A stretch of 19,120 nucleotides of DNA from contig DHJN01000108.1 of assembly GCA_002404345.1 (NCBI GenBank), positions 1,786 to 20,905 on the forward strand, given 5' to 3'. Shown here one piece after another: positions 1 to 6,583 of the stretch; the stretch's first letter is position 1, and every line of letters starts with the position of its first letter. The notes under the pieces were generated by a model, which did not search any database, had not been told where the DNA came from, and saw only the letters and a program-made list of their open reading frames with translations. Both the position numbers and the translations under genes were made by a program. Origin of the DNA: Actinobacteria bacterium UBA4719 (GTDB lineage: Bacteria; Actinomycetota; Actinomycetes; Actinomycetales; Dermatophilaceae).

Positions 1-2
1 AC

Positions 3-179
3 GGCGTCGGCATGGACATCAGCATCAAGGTGTCCAGCGAGGCCAACTACTTCGACGGCACCACGTGGCACTCCGCGTTCCAGGAGAACCTCACGCTGCT
101 GCTCGTAGAGGCCTACTATGGCTTCGTCGTCGGTACGCACAGCGCGTTCGTGGCGTACACCCACGCTGTAGGCGCGTGA
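3..179 (+). CDS. Phage major capsid protein (HK97 fold), C-terminal part only
   Basis: This is an open frame running in from the left edge and ending at TGA 177-179, giving the last 58 residues of a protein. The segment with FDGTTWHSAFQENLT and LLVEAYYGFVVG resembles the end of actinophage HK97-type major capsid proteins, where a long strand or helix is followed by EAxYGFVV. The subunit forms the icosahedral shell. The position agrees: head-tail connector genes follow, as is usual downstream of the capsid gene. The gene is cut by the window edge, so the start and N-terminal region cannot be seen. The identity is an inference from a short conserved tail and from gene order. Confidence 0.75.
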   Translation, partial: GVGMDISIKVSSEANYFDGTTWHSAFQENLTLLLVEAYYGFVVGTHSAFVAYTHAVGA

Positions 180-196
180 TCTGATGTCCTCCTAGC

Positions 197-243
197 ACTT
201 CGGTCCTACCTACGTTACTATGGTGGGTAGGTAGGACCGAAGT
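197..243 (+). repeat. Perfect 17-bp inverted repeat (strong RNA hairpin) after the capsid gene
   Basis: The arms at 197-213 and 227-243 are exact reverse complements (ACTTCGGTCCTACCTAC and its complement) around a 13-nt loop. The hairpin begins 17 nt after the capsid stop codon and ends 14 nt before the HNH start at 258. No T-run follows, so it is not a typical intrinsic terminator. It could protect the 3' end of the capsid mRNA, attenuate read-through, or serve as a processing or protein-binding site. The ribosome binding site at 248-252 is outside the stem. Confidence 0.85.
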
Positions 244-257
244 CTATGGAGGACCAC

Positions 258-758
258 ATGCCACAGAAGCGCATCCCGACGATCGTTCGCTACTTCACCA
301 AGGTCGATCAGTCGGCAGGACCAAATGGCTGCTGGCCTTGGACTGGCGCCTGCGATCAGGACGGCTACGGGATCTTCTGGGATGGCACCTACCGCGAGAA
401 CGGGAGCGGTCACTACGTCCGAGTGACCCGGTGGACCTACGAGCAGTTCGTGGGTCCGATTCCCGCCCGGCAACAAGTCCTTCACCATTGCGACAACCCA
501 CCCTGCGTGAACCCTGTCTGTTTATTCACCGGGACAGTGAAGACCAACCACGAGGACCGCGAAGCCAAAGGCCGTGGCCGCCGGATGCACGGCGCCACTC
601 ACGTTGGGTCGAAACTCGCTGACGATCAGGTCAGGGAGATTCGGACCCGGTATGCCGCTGGTGGCATCCCTCAGCAGGCCCTTGCGGATGAGTTCGGCGT
701 TAGCAACCAACTGATTTCGCTCATCATCCGACGCCTCAAGTGGGCGCACGTGGAGTAA
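258..758 (+). CDS. HNH endonuclease with C-terminal helix-turn-helix
   Basis: The start at 258 is preferred because GGAGG at 248-252 lies 5 nt upstream; an in-frame ATG at 246 overlaps that site. The product has 166 residues. Residues 74-98 form an HNH_3-like core: HHCDNPPC (76-83), N85, then LFTGT and N97. The C-terminal part (about 119-161), with QQALADEFGVSNQLISLIIRR, looks like a helix-turn-helix, a common DNA-recognition arrangement in free-standing phage homing-type endonucleases. The usual pattern is CxNPxHL, but here residue 88 is Cys (NPVCLF), replacing the normally conserved His. The gene sits alone between capsid and connector genes, which normally adjoin, so it looks inserted. It uses a TTA leucine codon, rare in high-GC actinobacteria. 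A packaging role for HNH proteins is also known, but those genes usually lie near terminase. Confidence 0.85.
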   Translation: MPQKRIPTIVRYFTKVDQSAGPNGCWPWTGACDQDGYGIFWDGTYRENGSGHYVRVTRWTYEQFVGPIPARQQVLHHCDNPPCVNPVCLFTGTVKTNHEDREAKGRGRRMHGATHVGSKLADDQVREIRTRYAAGGIPQQALADEFGVSNQLISLIIRRLKWAHVE

Positions 759-776
759 CCCAAGACGGAGGCCGAC

Positions 777-1223
777 ATGAGCACACCAATCGCTGTGGCT
801 TCCGACCTCGGCACGTACCTGGGGCTCGATCCCGGCACCATCGATACGGCTCGGGCCACTCTGATCCTTCAGCTTGTCCAGGATCTCGCCGAGTTCGTCA
901 TTTCACCCTTGCCTCCGGCCGCTCTCGGCATCGTCTTGTCGTCGGCGGCTCGGGCATTCAACAACGTCACGTCAGCCCAGACCGTCAGCCTCGGAACCGG
1001 GCACATCGGCTACGCCGCCCCCGGTGCCAGTGGTACCAGTGAGGGCGTCGGCGGCCTCTACCTGTCCCGATCTGAGCAGCGTCTCCTGCGGTTGGCTGCG
1101 GGCCGTGGGGGCGCGTTCTCGATCGACCCGACACCCGCCGACGCTGGCCAGGGCCTCATGCCTTGGGATCAGAACGTCACATGGCTGGAAGGTGTCCCAC
1201 TCGCTGAGGATCAGCGACGATGA
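777..1223 (+). CDS. Head-tail connector (adaptor) protein
   Basis: The start is supported by GGAGG (767-771) a short distance upstream. The 148-residue product begins with DLGTYLGLDPGTIDTARATLILQLVQDLAEFV and continues with a helical region (SSAARAFNNVTSAQTVSLGTGHI). This is the pattern of gp6/gp15-type adaptors: a short residue-order motif, helices packing under the portal, then a Gly-rich segment. These proteins form a ring on the portal after DNA packaging. It is the first gene of a run of overlapping reading frames, ending in ATGA shared with the next start. The function is inferred from the fold-like pattern and from gene order; no catalytic motif exists to confirm it. Confidence 0.7.
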   Translation: MSTPIAVASDLGTYLGLDPGTIDTARATLILQLVQDLAEFVISPLPPAALGIVLSSAARAFNNVTSAQTVSLGTGHIGYAAPGASGTSEGVGGLYLSRSEQRLLRLAAGRGGAFSIDPTPADAGQGLMPWDQNVTWLEGVPLAEDQRR

Positions 1224-1537
1224 GCGCCATCTCAGCATTCTTCATCCACACGGCTTCGGTGGAGACCTTCGTGGCCGCCGGCGCCTACGGTGACACGTAC
1301 GCAGCCCCTGTGCCCGTCAAAGGCCTCCTCGATGACGGTGTCGTCCTGGTCCGCACGGGCACGAGTGAGCAGCTGGAGCAGAAGTCGATCTTCTACGCCG
1401 CGCTGACCGACGCCGACAAGCTCGTCGCCGGTTCTCGGGTCACGGTCAACGGCCGCGTGGCGTGGGTCTCGGCAATTCGCCGCCGTGATGGTGGCTCGCT
1501 CGGGCTACCTGACCACATCGAAGTGGACCTGGCCTGA
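1220..1537 (+). CDS. Head closure / head-tail stopper protein
   Basis: The start overlaps the previous stop (ATGA 1220-1223), so translation is probably coupled. The 105-residue, beta-rich product contains FIHTASVETFVAAGAYGDTY near the start and DKLVAGSRVTVNGRVAWVSA further on, similar in size and pattern to small SPP1 gp16-like or HK97 gp8-like stopper proteins. Such proteins close the head after packaging and form the surface to which the tail docks. Order (adaptor, stopper, tail completion, tail terminator) fits the usual neck cassette. The assignment rests more on position and size than on strong sequence motifs. Confidence 0.6.
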   Translation: MSAISAFFIHTASVETFVAAGAYGDTYAAPVPVKGLLDDGVVLVRTGTSEQLEQKSIFYAALTDADKLVAGSRVTVNGRVAWVSAIRRRDGGSLGLPDHIEVDLA

Positions 1538-1899
1538 TGGCTCTCGATCTCACGGCCATCACCGCCAAGGTCCGCGACCACGTTGAGGACGCGCTGGCCG
1601 CAGGCGGGCAGGTCATCCTCGACCGCTCGCAGGAACTCGTGCCCCTGGAGGGCCGCCCCGACACCCTCGGCGGTGTCACCCTCGCCGAGTCGGGACGGGT
1701 CAACAGGATTGGCAGCGACTACCTGCCCGTCGTGAGCGTCACCTACGACGGGCCGTACGCCATCTATCAGCACGAGGGCATGGAGTTTCATCACCCCACC
1801 GGTGGGAGCGCCAAGTTCTTGGAACGGGCCATGGTCGAGCAGGCCACTGAGGCGACGGATGCGATCGGCGACGAGATCCGGAAGGCGCTGGGGACATGA
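1537..1899 (+). CDS. HK97-gp10-like neck / tail completion protein
   Basis: TGATG at 1535-1539 overlaps the preceding stop by one base. The 120-residue product matches the HK97-gp10 pattern: an N-terminal helix (VRDHVEDALAAGGQVILDRS), then VPLEGRPDTLGG, a strand region with VSVTYDGPYAIYQHE, a HHPTGGSAKFLE motif, and a final helix. In this family the PYAxxxHE and GGxxKFLE segments are conserved. The protein is part of the neck or tail-completion ring. It ends in ATGA shared with the next gene. Confidence 0.75.
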   Translation: MALDLTAITAKVRDHVEDALAAGGQVILDRSQELVPLEGRPDTLGGVTLAESGRVNRIGSDYLPVVSVTYDGPYAIYQHEGMEFHHPTGGSAKFLERAMVEQATEATDAIGDEIRKALGT

Positions 1900-2336
1900 G
1901 CGGCTTTGAGACGGACCTGTTGACTGGCGTCGCGCAACTCATTGCCGCCGCCAGCCTTGGAACGTGGCGCGACACGGGCGTCTACACGGCCGCCGAGACC
2001 GGGATCGTGTTCGACGTGATCCCCGTCGCCCCGGACAACATCATCACACTGACCGACTACCCCGTCTCAGACGACCCGACCCTGTCTGACTCAGTGATCG
2101 GCGTGCAGGTCCGCACCCGGTGCGCCGGGCAGGACCCGCGCCCCGTCAAGGACCTGGACGGCGCCATTTTCAACGCCCTTCACGGCCTCGAAAGCGTGAC
2201 CCTGACCGGCGGTGTTCGCATCGTGTCGATGGTCCGCCGCTCCGGGGCTTCTCTCGGCCAGGACGCAAACAATCGGTGGATGAGGTCCTCGAACTACTAC
2301 GCCACCGTCTGGCGCCCCAGCGCCAACCGCTCGTAA
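1896..2336 (+). CDS. Tail terminator (minor capsid-like) protein
   Basis: The start overlaps the previous stop (ATGA 1896-1899). The 146-residue product resembles phage tail terminator proteins often annotated as minor capsid proteins: a helical N-terminus (FETDLLTGVAQLIAAASLGTW), a central ITLTDYPVSDDPTLSDS, the strand VIGVQVRTRC, a helix DLDGAIFNALHGL, and a closing strand before a C-terminal Arg/Asn-rich end. These rings cap the tail tube and join it to the neck. The next gene is the major tail protein, as expected. Family placement is by pattern and order. Confidence 0.65.
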   Translation: MSGFETDLLTGVAQLIAAASLGTWRDTGVYTAAETGIVFDVIPVAPDNIITLTDYPVSDDPTLSDSVIGVQVRTRCAGQDPRPVKDLDGAIFNALHGLESVTLTGGVRIVSMVRRSGASLGQDANNRWMRSSNYYATVWRPSANRS

Positions 2337-2365
2337 CCCACATGACCGTCTAGAAGGAGAACATC

Positions 2366-3118
2366 ATGGCAGCAACAACGAAGGTCCAGCTCGGTGCGGC
2401 CACCACGGTCCGCAAGTGGTATCTGGACGTCAACACCGGCACCACGGCCGCGCCCGTCTGGACTGGCGTGTTCGGCGTCAACAAGTTCCAGCCGGCTCTG
2501 AAGCCGACGATGGTGGACACCAGCGACTTCGACTCCGGCGGCGACATGAGTAGCACCGCCACCGCCCGCGCGTGGAGTGTGGTCTTCGGCCTCGAACGCA
2601 AGTCCCAGGCGTCCAACCCCTCCGCCTACGACCCCGGCCAGGAATACCTGCGCCTGCTCGCGGAGAACATCGGACTGCTGAACAGTGTCCAGGTCCGGTG
2701 GTACGAGATGGAGTCCGGCGGCCCCCGCGTCGAGGCGTACCAGGGCATGGTTGCTGTCGAGTGGTCCCCCGATGGCGGGGCCATGTCGGCCACCGACGGC
2801 GTGACGGTGACGCTCACCGGGCAGGGCAAGCGGACGATCATCACACACCCGGACACGGTCGCTTCCGTGCCTGCCATCTACAGCTTCACCCCGATCACCG
2901 GCCCGGCTGCCGGCGGCACCCTAGTGACCATCACGGGTTCCGGGTTCGCCGGGACTACCGGTATCAAGTTCGGCACCATTGCGGCGCCCAGCTACACGGT
3001 AGTCAGCCCCAACACGATCGTCGTGGTTACGCCCGCCGTTCTTGCCAGCACGGTGACCGTCGTCGTGACGAACGCGACCGGCCCATCGACCACGGGTGGC
3101 AGCTTCACCTTCGCCTGA
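2366..3118 (+). CDS. Major tail (tube) protein with C-terminal IPT/TIG Ig-like domain
   Basis: AAGGAGA at 2353-2359 precedes the ATG. The product has 250 residues. Residues 1-165 form the tube-like part, with KWYLDVNTG, a strand-rich middle and GVTVTLTGQGKR. Residues 169-250 form an IPT/TIG immunoglobulin-like domain: PAIYSFTPITGPAAGGTLVT, ITGSGF, IKFGTI, TPAVLASTVTVVVTN and GSFTF, the usual strand order. The tube domain stacks into the tail; the Ig-like domain is expected on the outer surface, as on other siphovirus tails, where it may bind carbohydrates or the cell surface. Ig-like domains are sometimes added by frameshifting, but here the domain is in frame. A strong hairpin follows the gene. 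Confidence 0.85.
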   Translation: MAATTKVQLGAATTVRKWYLDVNTGTTAAPVWTGVFGVNKFQPALKPTMVDTSDFDSGGDMSSTATARAWSVVFGLERKSQASNPSAYDPGQEYLRLLAENIGLLNSVQVRWYEMESGGPRVEAYQGMVAVEWSPDGGAMSATDGVTVTLTGQGKRTIITHPDTVASVPAIYSFTPITGPAAGGTLVTITGSGFAGTTGIKFGTIAAPSYTVVSPNTIVVVTPAVLASTVTVVVTNATGPSTTGGSFTFA

Positions 3119-3127
3119 TGACTAGTC

Positions 3128-3165
3128 GTGATGCGGGCGGCCCCGGCTGTGGTCGCCCGCATCAC
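3128..3165 (+). repeat. 12-bp perfect stem-loop after the major tail gene
   Basis: The arms at 3128-3139 (GTGATGCGGGCG) and 3154-3165 are exact reverse complements, with a 14-nt loop whose ends can pair further. It starts 10 nt after the major tail stop codon and lies before the chaperone ribosome binding site (GAGGAG near 3185-3190). There is no T-run. It may partly terminate or process the message so that the tail tube protein is made in excess over the chaperone. A similar strong hairpin follows the capsid gene. Confidence 0.75.
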
Positions 3166-3200
3166 CCAACAGCCACCACAGCCAGAGGAGTAAGGAAGCC

Positions 3201-3710
3201 ATGTCCAGATTGGACCTCGCCGGCTACCTCGACGATGACTCTGTCGAGATTGACGGCATCATCTCCACGACCTACCCGGACGGCAAGACGTACACGTTCG
3301 CCAGTCCGGACGCCAAGACGGGACTGTCCCTGGCCTCCCTGGCCGACTTGGCCGTCAGGGCGCGTCTCGGCGGTGACATCGGCGCGCAGGCCGCCGCCCT
3401 CGAGCTCGACGACAACCAAGAGCGCGACCTGATGCGGGACGTCATGGGCGCCACCCTGGACGAGCTCACCGCGGATGGCGTCTCGTGGGTTCGGATTCAG
3501 CGCCTGAACCGCTACCTGTTCATCCATTTCGCGATGGGTGAGGATGCGGCGGCGGGGTTGAAGCTGTCGGGGGGAACCCCGGCCCCGGCGAACAGGGCGG
3601 AGCGCCGGGGCGCGAAGAAACTGATCCCGGCGAAGTCCGCAACGCCGCCGGGCTCGCGCGCTGGATCGACGACGGGTCACCGGAAAGCACCCAAGGCCAG
3701 CAAAGCCTGA
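3201..3710 (+). CDS. Tail assembly chaperone, short (zero-frame) form
   Basis: GAGGAG and AAGGAA lie just upstream of the ATG. The 169-residue product sits between the major tail and tape measure genes, the standard place of the lambda G/GT-type chaperone. N-terminal residues (SRLDLAGYLDDDSVEIDG, TYPDGKTYTFASPDAKTGL) are followed by helices (ERDLMRDVMGATLDELTADG) and VRIQRLNRYLFIHFAMG, typical of actinophage chaperones. After about residue 123 the frame is Ala/Lys/Arg-rich and low in complexity, consistent with an alternative tail of a frameshifted gene. A -1 slip at 3569-3575 yields a longer form. The two forms bind the tape measure protein and tube subunits during assembly and are absent from the mature virion. 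Confidence 0.85.
   Translation: MSRLDLAGYLDDDSVEIDGIISTTYPDGKTYTFASPDAKTGLSLASLADLAVRARLGGDIGAQAAALELDDNQERDLMRDVMGATLDELTADGVSWVRIQRLNRYLFIHFAMGEDAAAGLKLSGGTPAPANRAERRGAKKLIPAKSATPPGSRAGSTTGHRKAPKASKA
3569..3611 (+). promoter_or_regulatory. Programmed -1 ribosomal frameshift signal
   Basis: The heptamer G GGG GGA occupies 3569-3575, in the right phase with the zero-frame codons GGG (3570-3572) and GGA (3573-3575), so both tRNAs can re-pair after slipping one base back. Six nucleotides later a 9-bp perfect stem forms (GCCCCGGCG 3582-3590 with CGCCGGGGC 3603-3611, 12-nt loop). Heptamer, spacer and stem all fit the known layout of -1 frameshift sites in tail chaperone genes. The -1 frame is open from 3575 to the stop at 3935-3937. 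Confidence 0.9.
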
Positions 3711-3937
3711 CCTGGGGCGCCCTCCTGGACAAGTGGGCGCTGATCGAGTGCGATCTGGCCGACCGGGGTATCGACGTCGGCGACCCGGTACTGATGGCGT
3801 CCCGGTCGTGGCGCTGGTTGCGGGTCCGCATCCTGGGCCTGCTCGACGCCCGACTCATGTACGTGGCGCTCGCTGACGGGTCGCTGCTTCCCGTGCCCGG
3901 TTCCCGGCTTGGCCGCCACTTCCAGCAGCAGACCTAA
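3575..3937 (+). CDS. Tail assembly chaperone, -1 frameshift extension (T part of G-T fusion)
   Basis: This is read only after the -1 slip: codons 3201-3575 give 125 residues, and codons from 3575 add 120 more, for a 245-residue fusion ending at TAA 3935-3937. The frame contains no stop and no good start codon with a ribosome binding site ahead of its conserved part, so the frameshift is the natural route of expression. The extension contains SLTWGALLDKWALIECDLAD, then RGIDVGDP and SWRWLRVRILGLL, a Trp-rich pattern found in the second reading frame of actinophage tail chaperones. The extension is thought to carry the tape-measure-binding part. Ordinary gene callers tend to miss it. Confidence 0.88.
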   Translation, partial: NPGPGEQGGAPGREETDPGEVRNAAGLARWIDDGSPESTQGQQSLTWGALLDKWALIECDLADRGIDVGDPVLMASRSWRWLRVRILGLLDARLMYVALADGSLLPVPGSRLGRHFQQQT

Positions 3938-3955
3938 ACCGAGGGGGTACTGGCG

Positions 3956-6583
3956 ATGGCTCTAAACGTTGGCGAGCTCGTCGCGTACTTGCGGCTCGAC
4001 ATGGGCGACTTCGAGCGGGGTATGGCCAAGAGCCAGGCCCAGGCTGACAAGCTCGACGGCAAGGACGTCGACGTCAAGGTGAAGGCCGACACGGCCGTCG
4101 CTGATGAGAAAATCGCCGCCATCATGGCGGCGGCCAACAAGCTCGACTTCCGGGATCCCATCGACGTCAAGGTGAAGGCCGACACTGCTGTTGCGGAAGC
4201 CAAGCTGGCCGCTGTTGCTGCGTCCGAGGACAAGGTCGACGCGGGCAACAAGAAGATTGCCAAGTCCGGTCAGGACGCTGGCCGGGGCATGGGTGCCATT
4301 GTCGCCGCTGTCCTCCTCCTGGGTCCGGCGCTGGTGCCTATCGTCCAGGCTACGGTTGGTCTGGGATTCGGCTTCGGTGCGATGGGTGTCGCCGGGGTCC
4401 TGGCCATCGTCGGCATCGTGACGGAGATAAAGAACGCGACCGTCCTGGGCGGGCAGTTCTCGGCGATGCTAGTCACCCTGAAGGGTGATCTGACGACCCT
4501 TGGCCATGCGGCTGCCGTCGGCGTGCTGGGACCCTTCCAGGCCGCTGTGGCGGACCTCCAGATGAAGATGCCCGCCCTGAACGGTCTCATCGGCGAGTTC
4601 TCCGTCATCGCCGGCAAGGCGGCCGGGGTGCTGGTCAACGGGCTCGTGTCCGCGATGATCATGCTCGCCCCACTGGGGCGCGACGCGAGCGTGTACATCC
4701 TGACCCTGACCCAGCGGTTCGCTGCGATGATGTCCGGCCCGGGTGTCGTCGCCTTCGGTGACTACGTGCGCAGCGTCTTCCCTCAGGTCATGCAGGCCAT
4801 CGGGTCCATCGTGGGCGCCTTCGCGCATCTCCTGGACGCGATCGCCCCCCTGGGCTTGGGTGCGCTGACTATCCTGCAGGATTTTGGCGACCTCATCAAC
4901 GCCATACCCACCAACGTCCTCGCCGTGTTGATACAACTCGCGTCGTCGGTGTACATCGGCTTCGAAGCGTGGAAGTTGCTGTCCGGGCCCATCGACGCCC
5001 TGTCCAAGTCGCTGAAACTCAATGGCGTGCCCGCGGCATTGCAGGCCGTGGGCGTCTCCGCTGAGACTGCTGCCGCAGGGGTTCGAACCCTGACGATTGC
5101 CGCCGGGGTCATCGGCGCGGTCCTCGCCGTGGCGACCCTGGTGTACAGCGCGTTTGCGGATTCGCAGCGTCAGAGCACGCAGGCCGCGAACGACTTCGCC
5201 GACGCGATCCGCGCGGACAACGGCGCTATCGGCGAGAACACCCGCGCTATGGCCGTGAAGAGCCTCTCGGACTCCCATGCACTCGATCTGGCCCGCGACC
5301 TCGGGATCAATCTCTCCCTCGTGACCGACGCCGCGCTTGGGAACGCCGCCGCACTCAAGGAAGTCACCGCGCAGCTGAACTCGAAGTTTGGGCCGGCCGT
5401 TGCCAGCAACGGGGCTCAGATGACGGACGCGCAGCAAAAGGCGATCAAGCTCGGCGAGGCGATCAGCGGCACCAACAGTGCAGTGGGGGCGGGCGCCGAG
5501 AAGCAGAAGGAATTGGCCGCCGCGACAGCCACCAGCACGGCCGCAGTCGACCCCGCCCGGGCCGCACAGGACGCGTTCGCCGTCAGCATCGGGACAACGT
5601 CCGCGGCCCTTGCCACCGCCACCACGGGGCAGCAGACGACCGCAGACGCCGCCGCGAACGCCGCCGCGAAGATGTACGTGGAGAACGACGCCGCCGGCAT
5701 CCTCAAGGGCAGCCTGGACACCCTCAACGGCAAGGCGCTCAACGCCGCGCAGGCTCAGAACTCGTTCGATTCGGCGCTGTCGAACATGGGCGACCACATC
5801 ACTACGACCGGCAAGAAGATCACCTTCACGACCACGTCGATCGGGGACATGTCCACGGCGTCGGTGGCTCTGCGCGGCCAGCTCAACAGCCAGGTCACAG
5901 ACCTGCAGAACGTCGTCGAGGCCAACGGCGGGCTGTCGGAATCCACCGGCAAGGCCCGCGCCCAGATGGTCACCATGCGCCAGCAGATCATCGACAATGC
6001 CGTCGCCCATGGTGTCAATCGGGATGCCGTGACCGCGTATGTTGACAAACTGATGGCGATCCCTGCGACCATCCCGCCGACACAACTGGATATAGACACG
6101 GCTGCAGCAGCTGCGAACATCGCCGCCATTAAGGCGCAGGTCGCCAGCATCGCCGCCCAGCCCATCGTCCTGTCGTTCACGGCGAACTACTCCGCCGCGG
6201 TCTCGACAGCCCTGGCTGCTCAGCGCGCGAGCATAACGCTGAACCTTCCGGGGCACGCGGGTGGAGGCATACTCACCGGCCCCGGGTCGGGCACGTCTGA
6301 CTCGATCCTGGGTGTCAACGCGTCCGGTGTGCCGATTGCACGGGTATCCAAGGATGAGTTTGTGGTCAACGCCGCGGCGACGGCGAAGAACCGGGTGCTA
6401 CTGGACGCGATCAACTCCGGAGCGTCTGCCGTAACGGGTTCCGGGTCACCGAACGGCCCCACCACGTTCAACCTGTACGACGCGAACAACGTCCTCCTGG
6501 GAACGATGCAGGGCGTAGCCGTCAACGCGTACGGCCAGGAGTCAGCCAAGCAGGCGCGCCAGAAGGCGAGGGCGACGCGATGA
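3956..6583 (+). CDS. Tape measure protein
   Basis: GAGGGGG (3941-3947) precedes the ATG. The 875-residue product is the longest in the window and sits directly after the chaperone gene. It starts with LVAYLRLDMGDFERGMAKSQ, typical of tape measure N-termini. An imperfect duplication of about 31 residues follows (IDVKVKADTAVA-type units). A long hydrophobic stretch (about residues 115-160, IVAAVLLLGPALVPIVQATV and after) may insert into membrane during DNA ejection. The middle is Ala-rich and helical. The end carries GGGILTGPGSGTSDSILG and SKDEFVVNAAAT, a motif common at tape measure C-termini. At roughly 1.5 angstrom per residue the tail would be about 130 nm, a family rule applied here. No lysozyme or peptidase domain was recognised. 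It ends in ATGA shared with the next gene. Confidence 0.92.
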   Translation: MALNVGELVAYLRLDMGDFERGMAKSQAQADKLDGKDVDVKVKADTAVADEKIAAIMAAANKLDFRDPIDVKVKADTAVAEAKLAAVAASEDKVDAGNKKIAKSGQDAGRGMGAIVAAVLLLGPALVPIVQATVGLGFGFGAMGVAGVLAIVGIVTEIKNATVLGGQFSAMLVTLKGDLTTLGHAAAVGVLGPFQAAVADLQMKMPALNGLIGEFSVIAGKAAGVLVNGLVSAMIMLAPLGRDASVYILTLTQRFAAMMSGPGVVAFGDYVRSVFPQVMQAIGSIVGAFAHLLDAIAPLGLGALTILQDFGDLINAIPTNVLAVLIQLASSVYIGFEAWKLLSGPIDALSKSLKLNGVPAALQAVGVSAETAAAGVRTLTIAAGVIGAVLAVATLVYSAFADSQRQSTQAANDFADAIRADNGAIGENTRAMAVKSLSDSHALDLARDLGINLSLVTDAALGNAAALKEVTAQLNSKFGPAVASNGAQMTDAQQKAIKLGEAISGTNSAVGAGAEKQKELAAATATSTAAVDPARAAQDAFAVSIGTTSAALATATTGQQTTADAAANAAAKMYVENDAAGILKGSLDTLNGKALNAAQAQNSFDSALSNMGDHITTTGKKITFTTTSIGDMSTASVALRGQLNSQVTDLQNVVEANGGLSESTGKARAQMVTMRQQIIDNAVAHGVNRDAVTAYVDKLMAIPATIPPTQLDIDTAAAAANIAAIKAQVASIAAQPIVLSFTANYSAAVSTALAAQRASITLNLPGHAGGGILTGPGSGTSDSILGVNASGVPIARVSKDEFVVNAAATAKNRVLLDAINSGASAVTGSGSPNGPTTFNLYDANNVLLGTMQGVAVNAYGQESAKQARQKARATR
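4047..4185 (+). repeat. Imperfect tandem duplication at the tape measure N-terminus
   Basis: A 25-nt sequence is identical at 4068-4092 and 4161-4185 (93-nt period), and ACAAGCTCGAC recurs at 4047-4057 and 4137-4147 (90-nt period). In protein this gives two units of about 30-31 residues, each containing KLD, then (V/I)DVKVKADTAVA. The one-residue difference comes from an extra codon in the second unit. It looks like an internal duplication, a usual way for tape measure genes to change length. Confidence 0.8.

Noticed and set aside
5076-5092. T-loop-like GGTTCGAACC sequence within the tape measure gene
   Set aside because: It is an in-frame coding palindrome with no acceptor or anticodon structure around it.
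4469-6256. Long minus-strand open frame (595 residues) under the tape measure gene
   Set aside because: It is opposite a strongly supported gene, is rich in Arg/Gly/His as expected of GC-rich antisense frames, and shows no recognisable domain.
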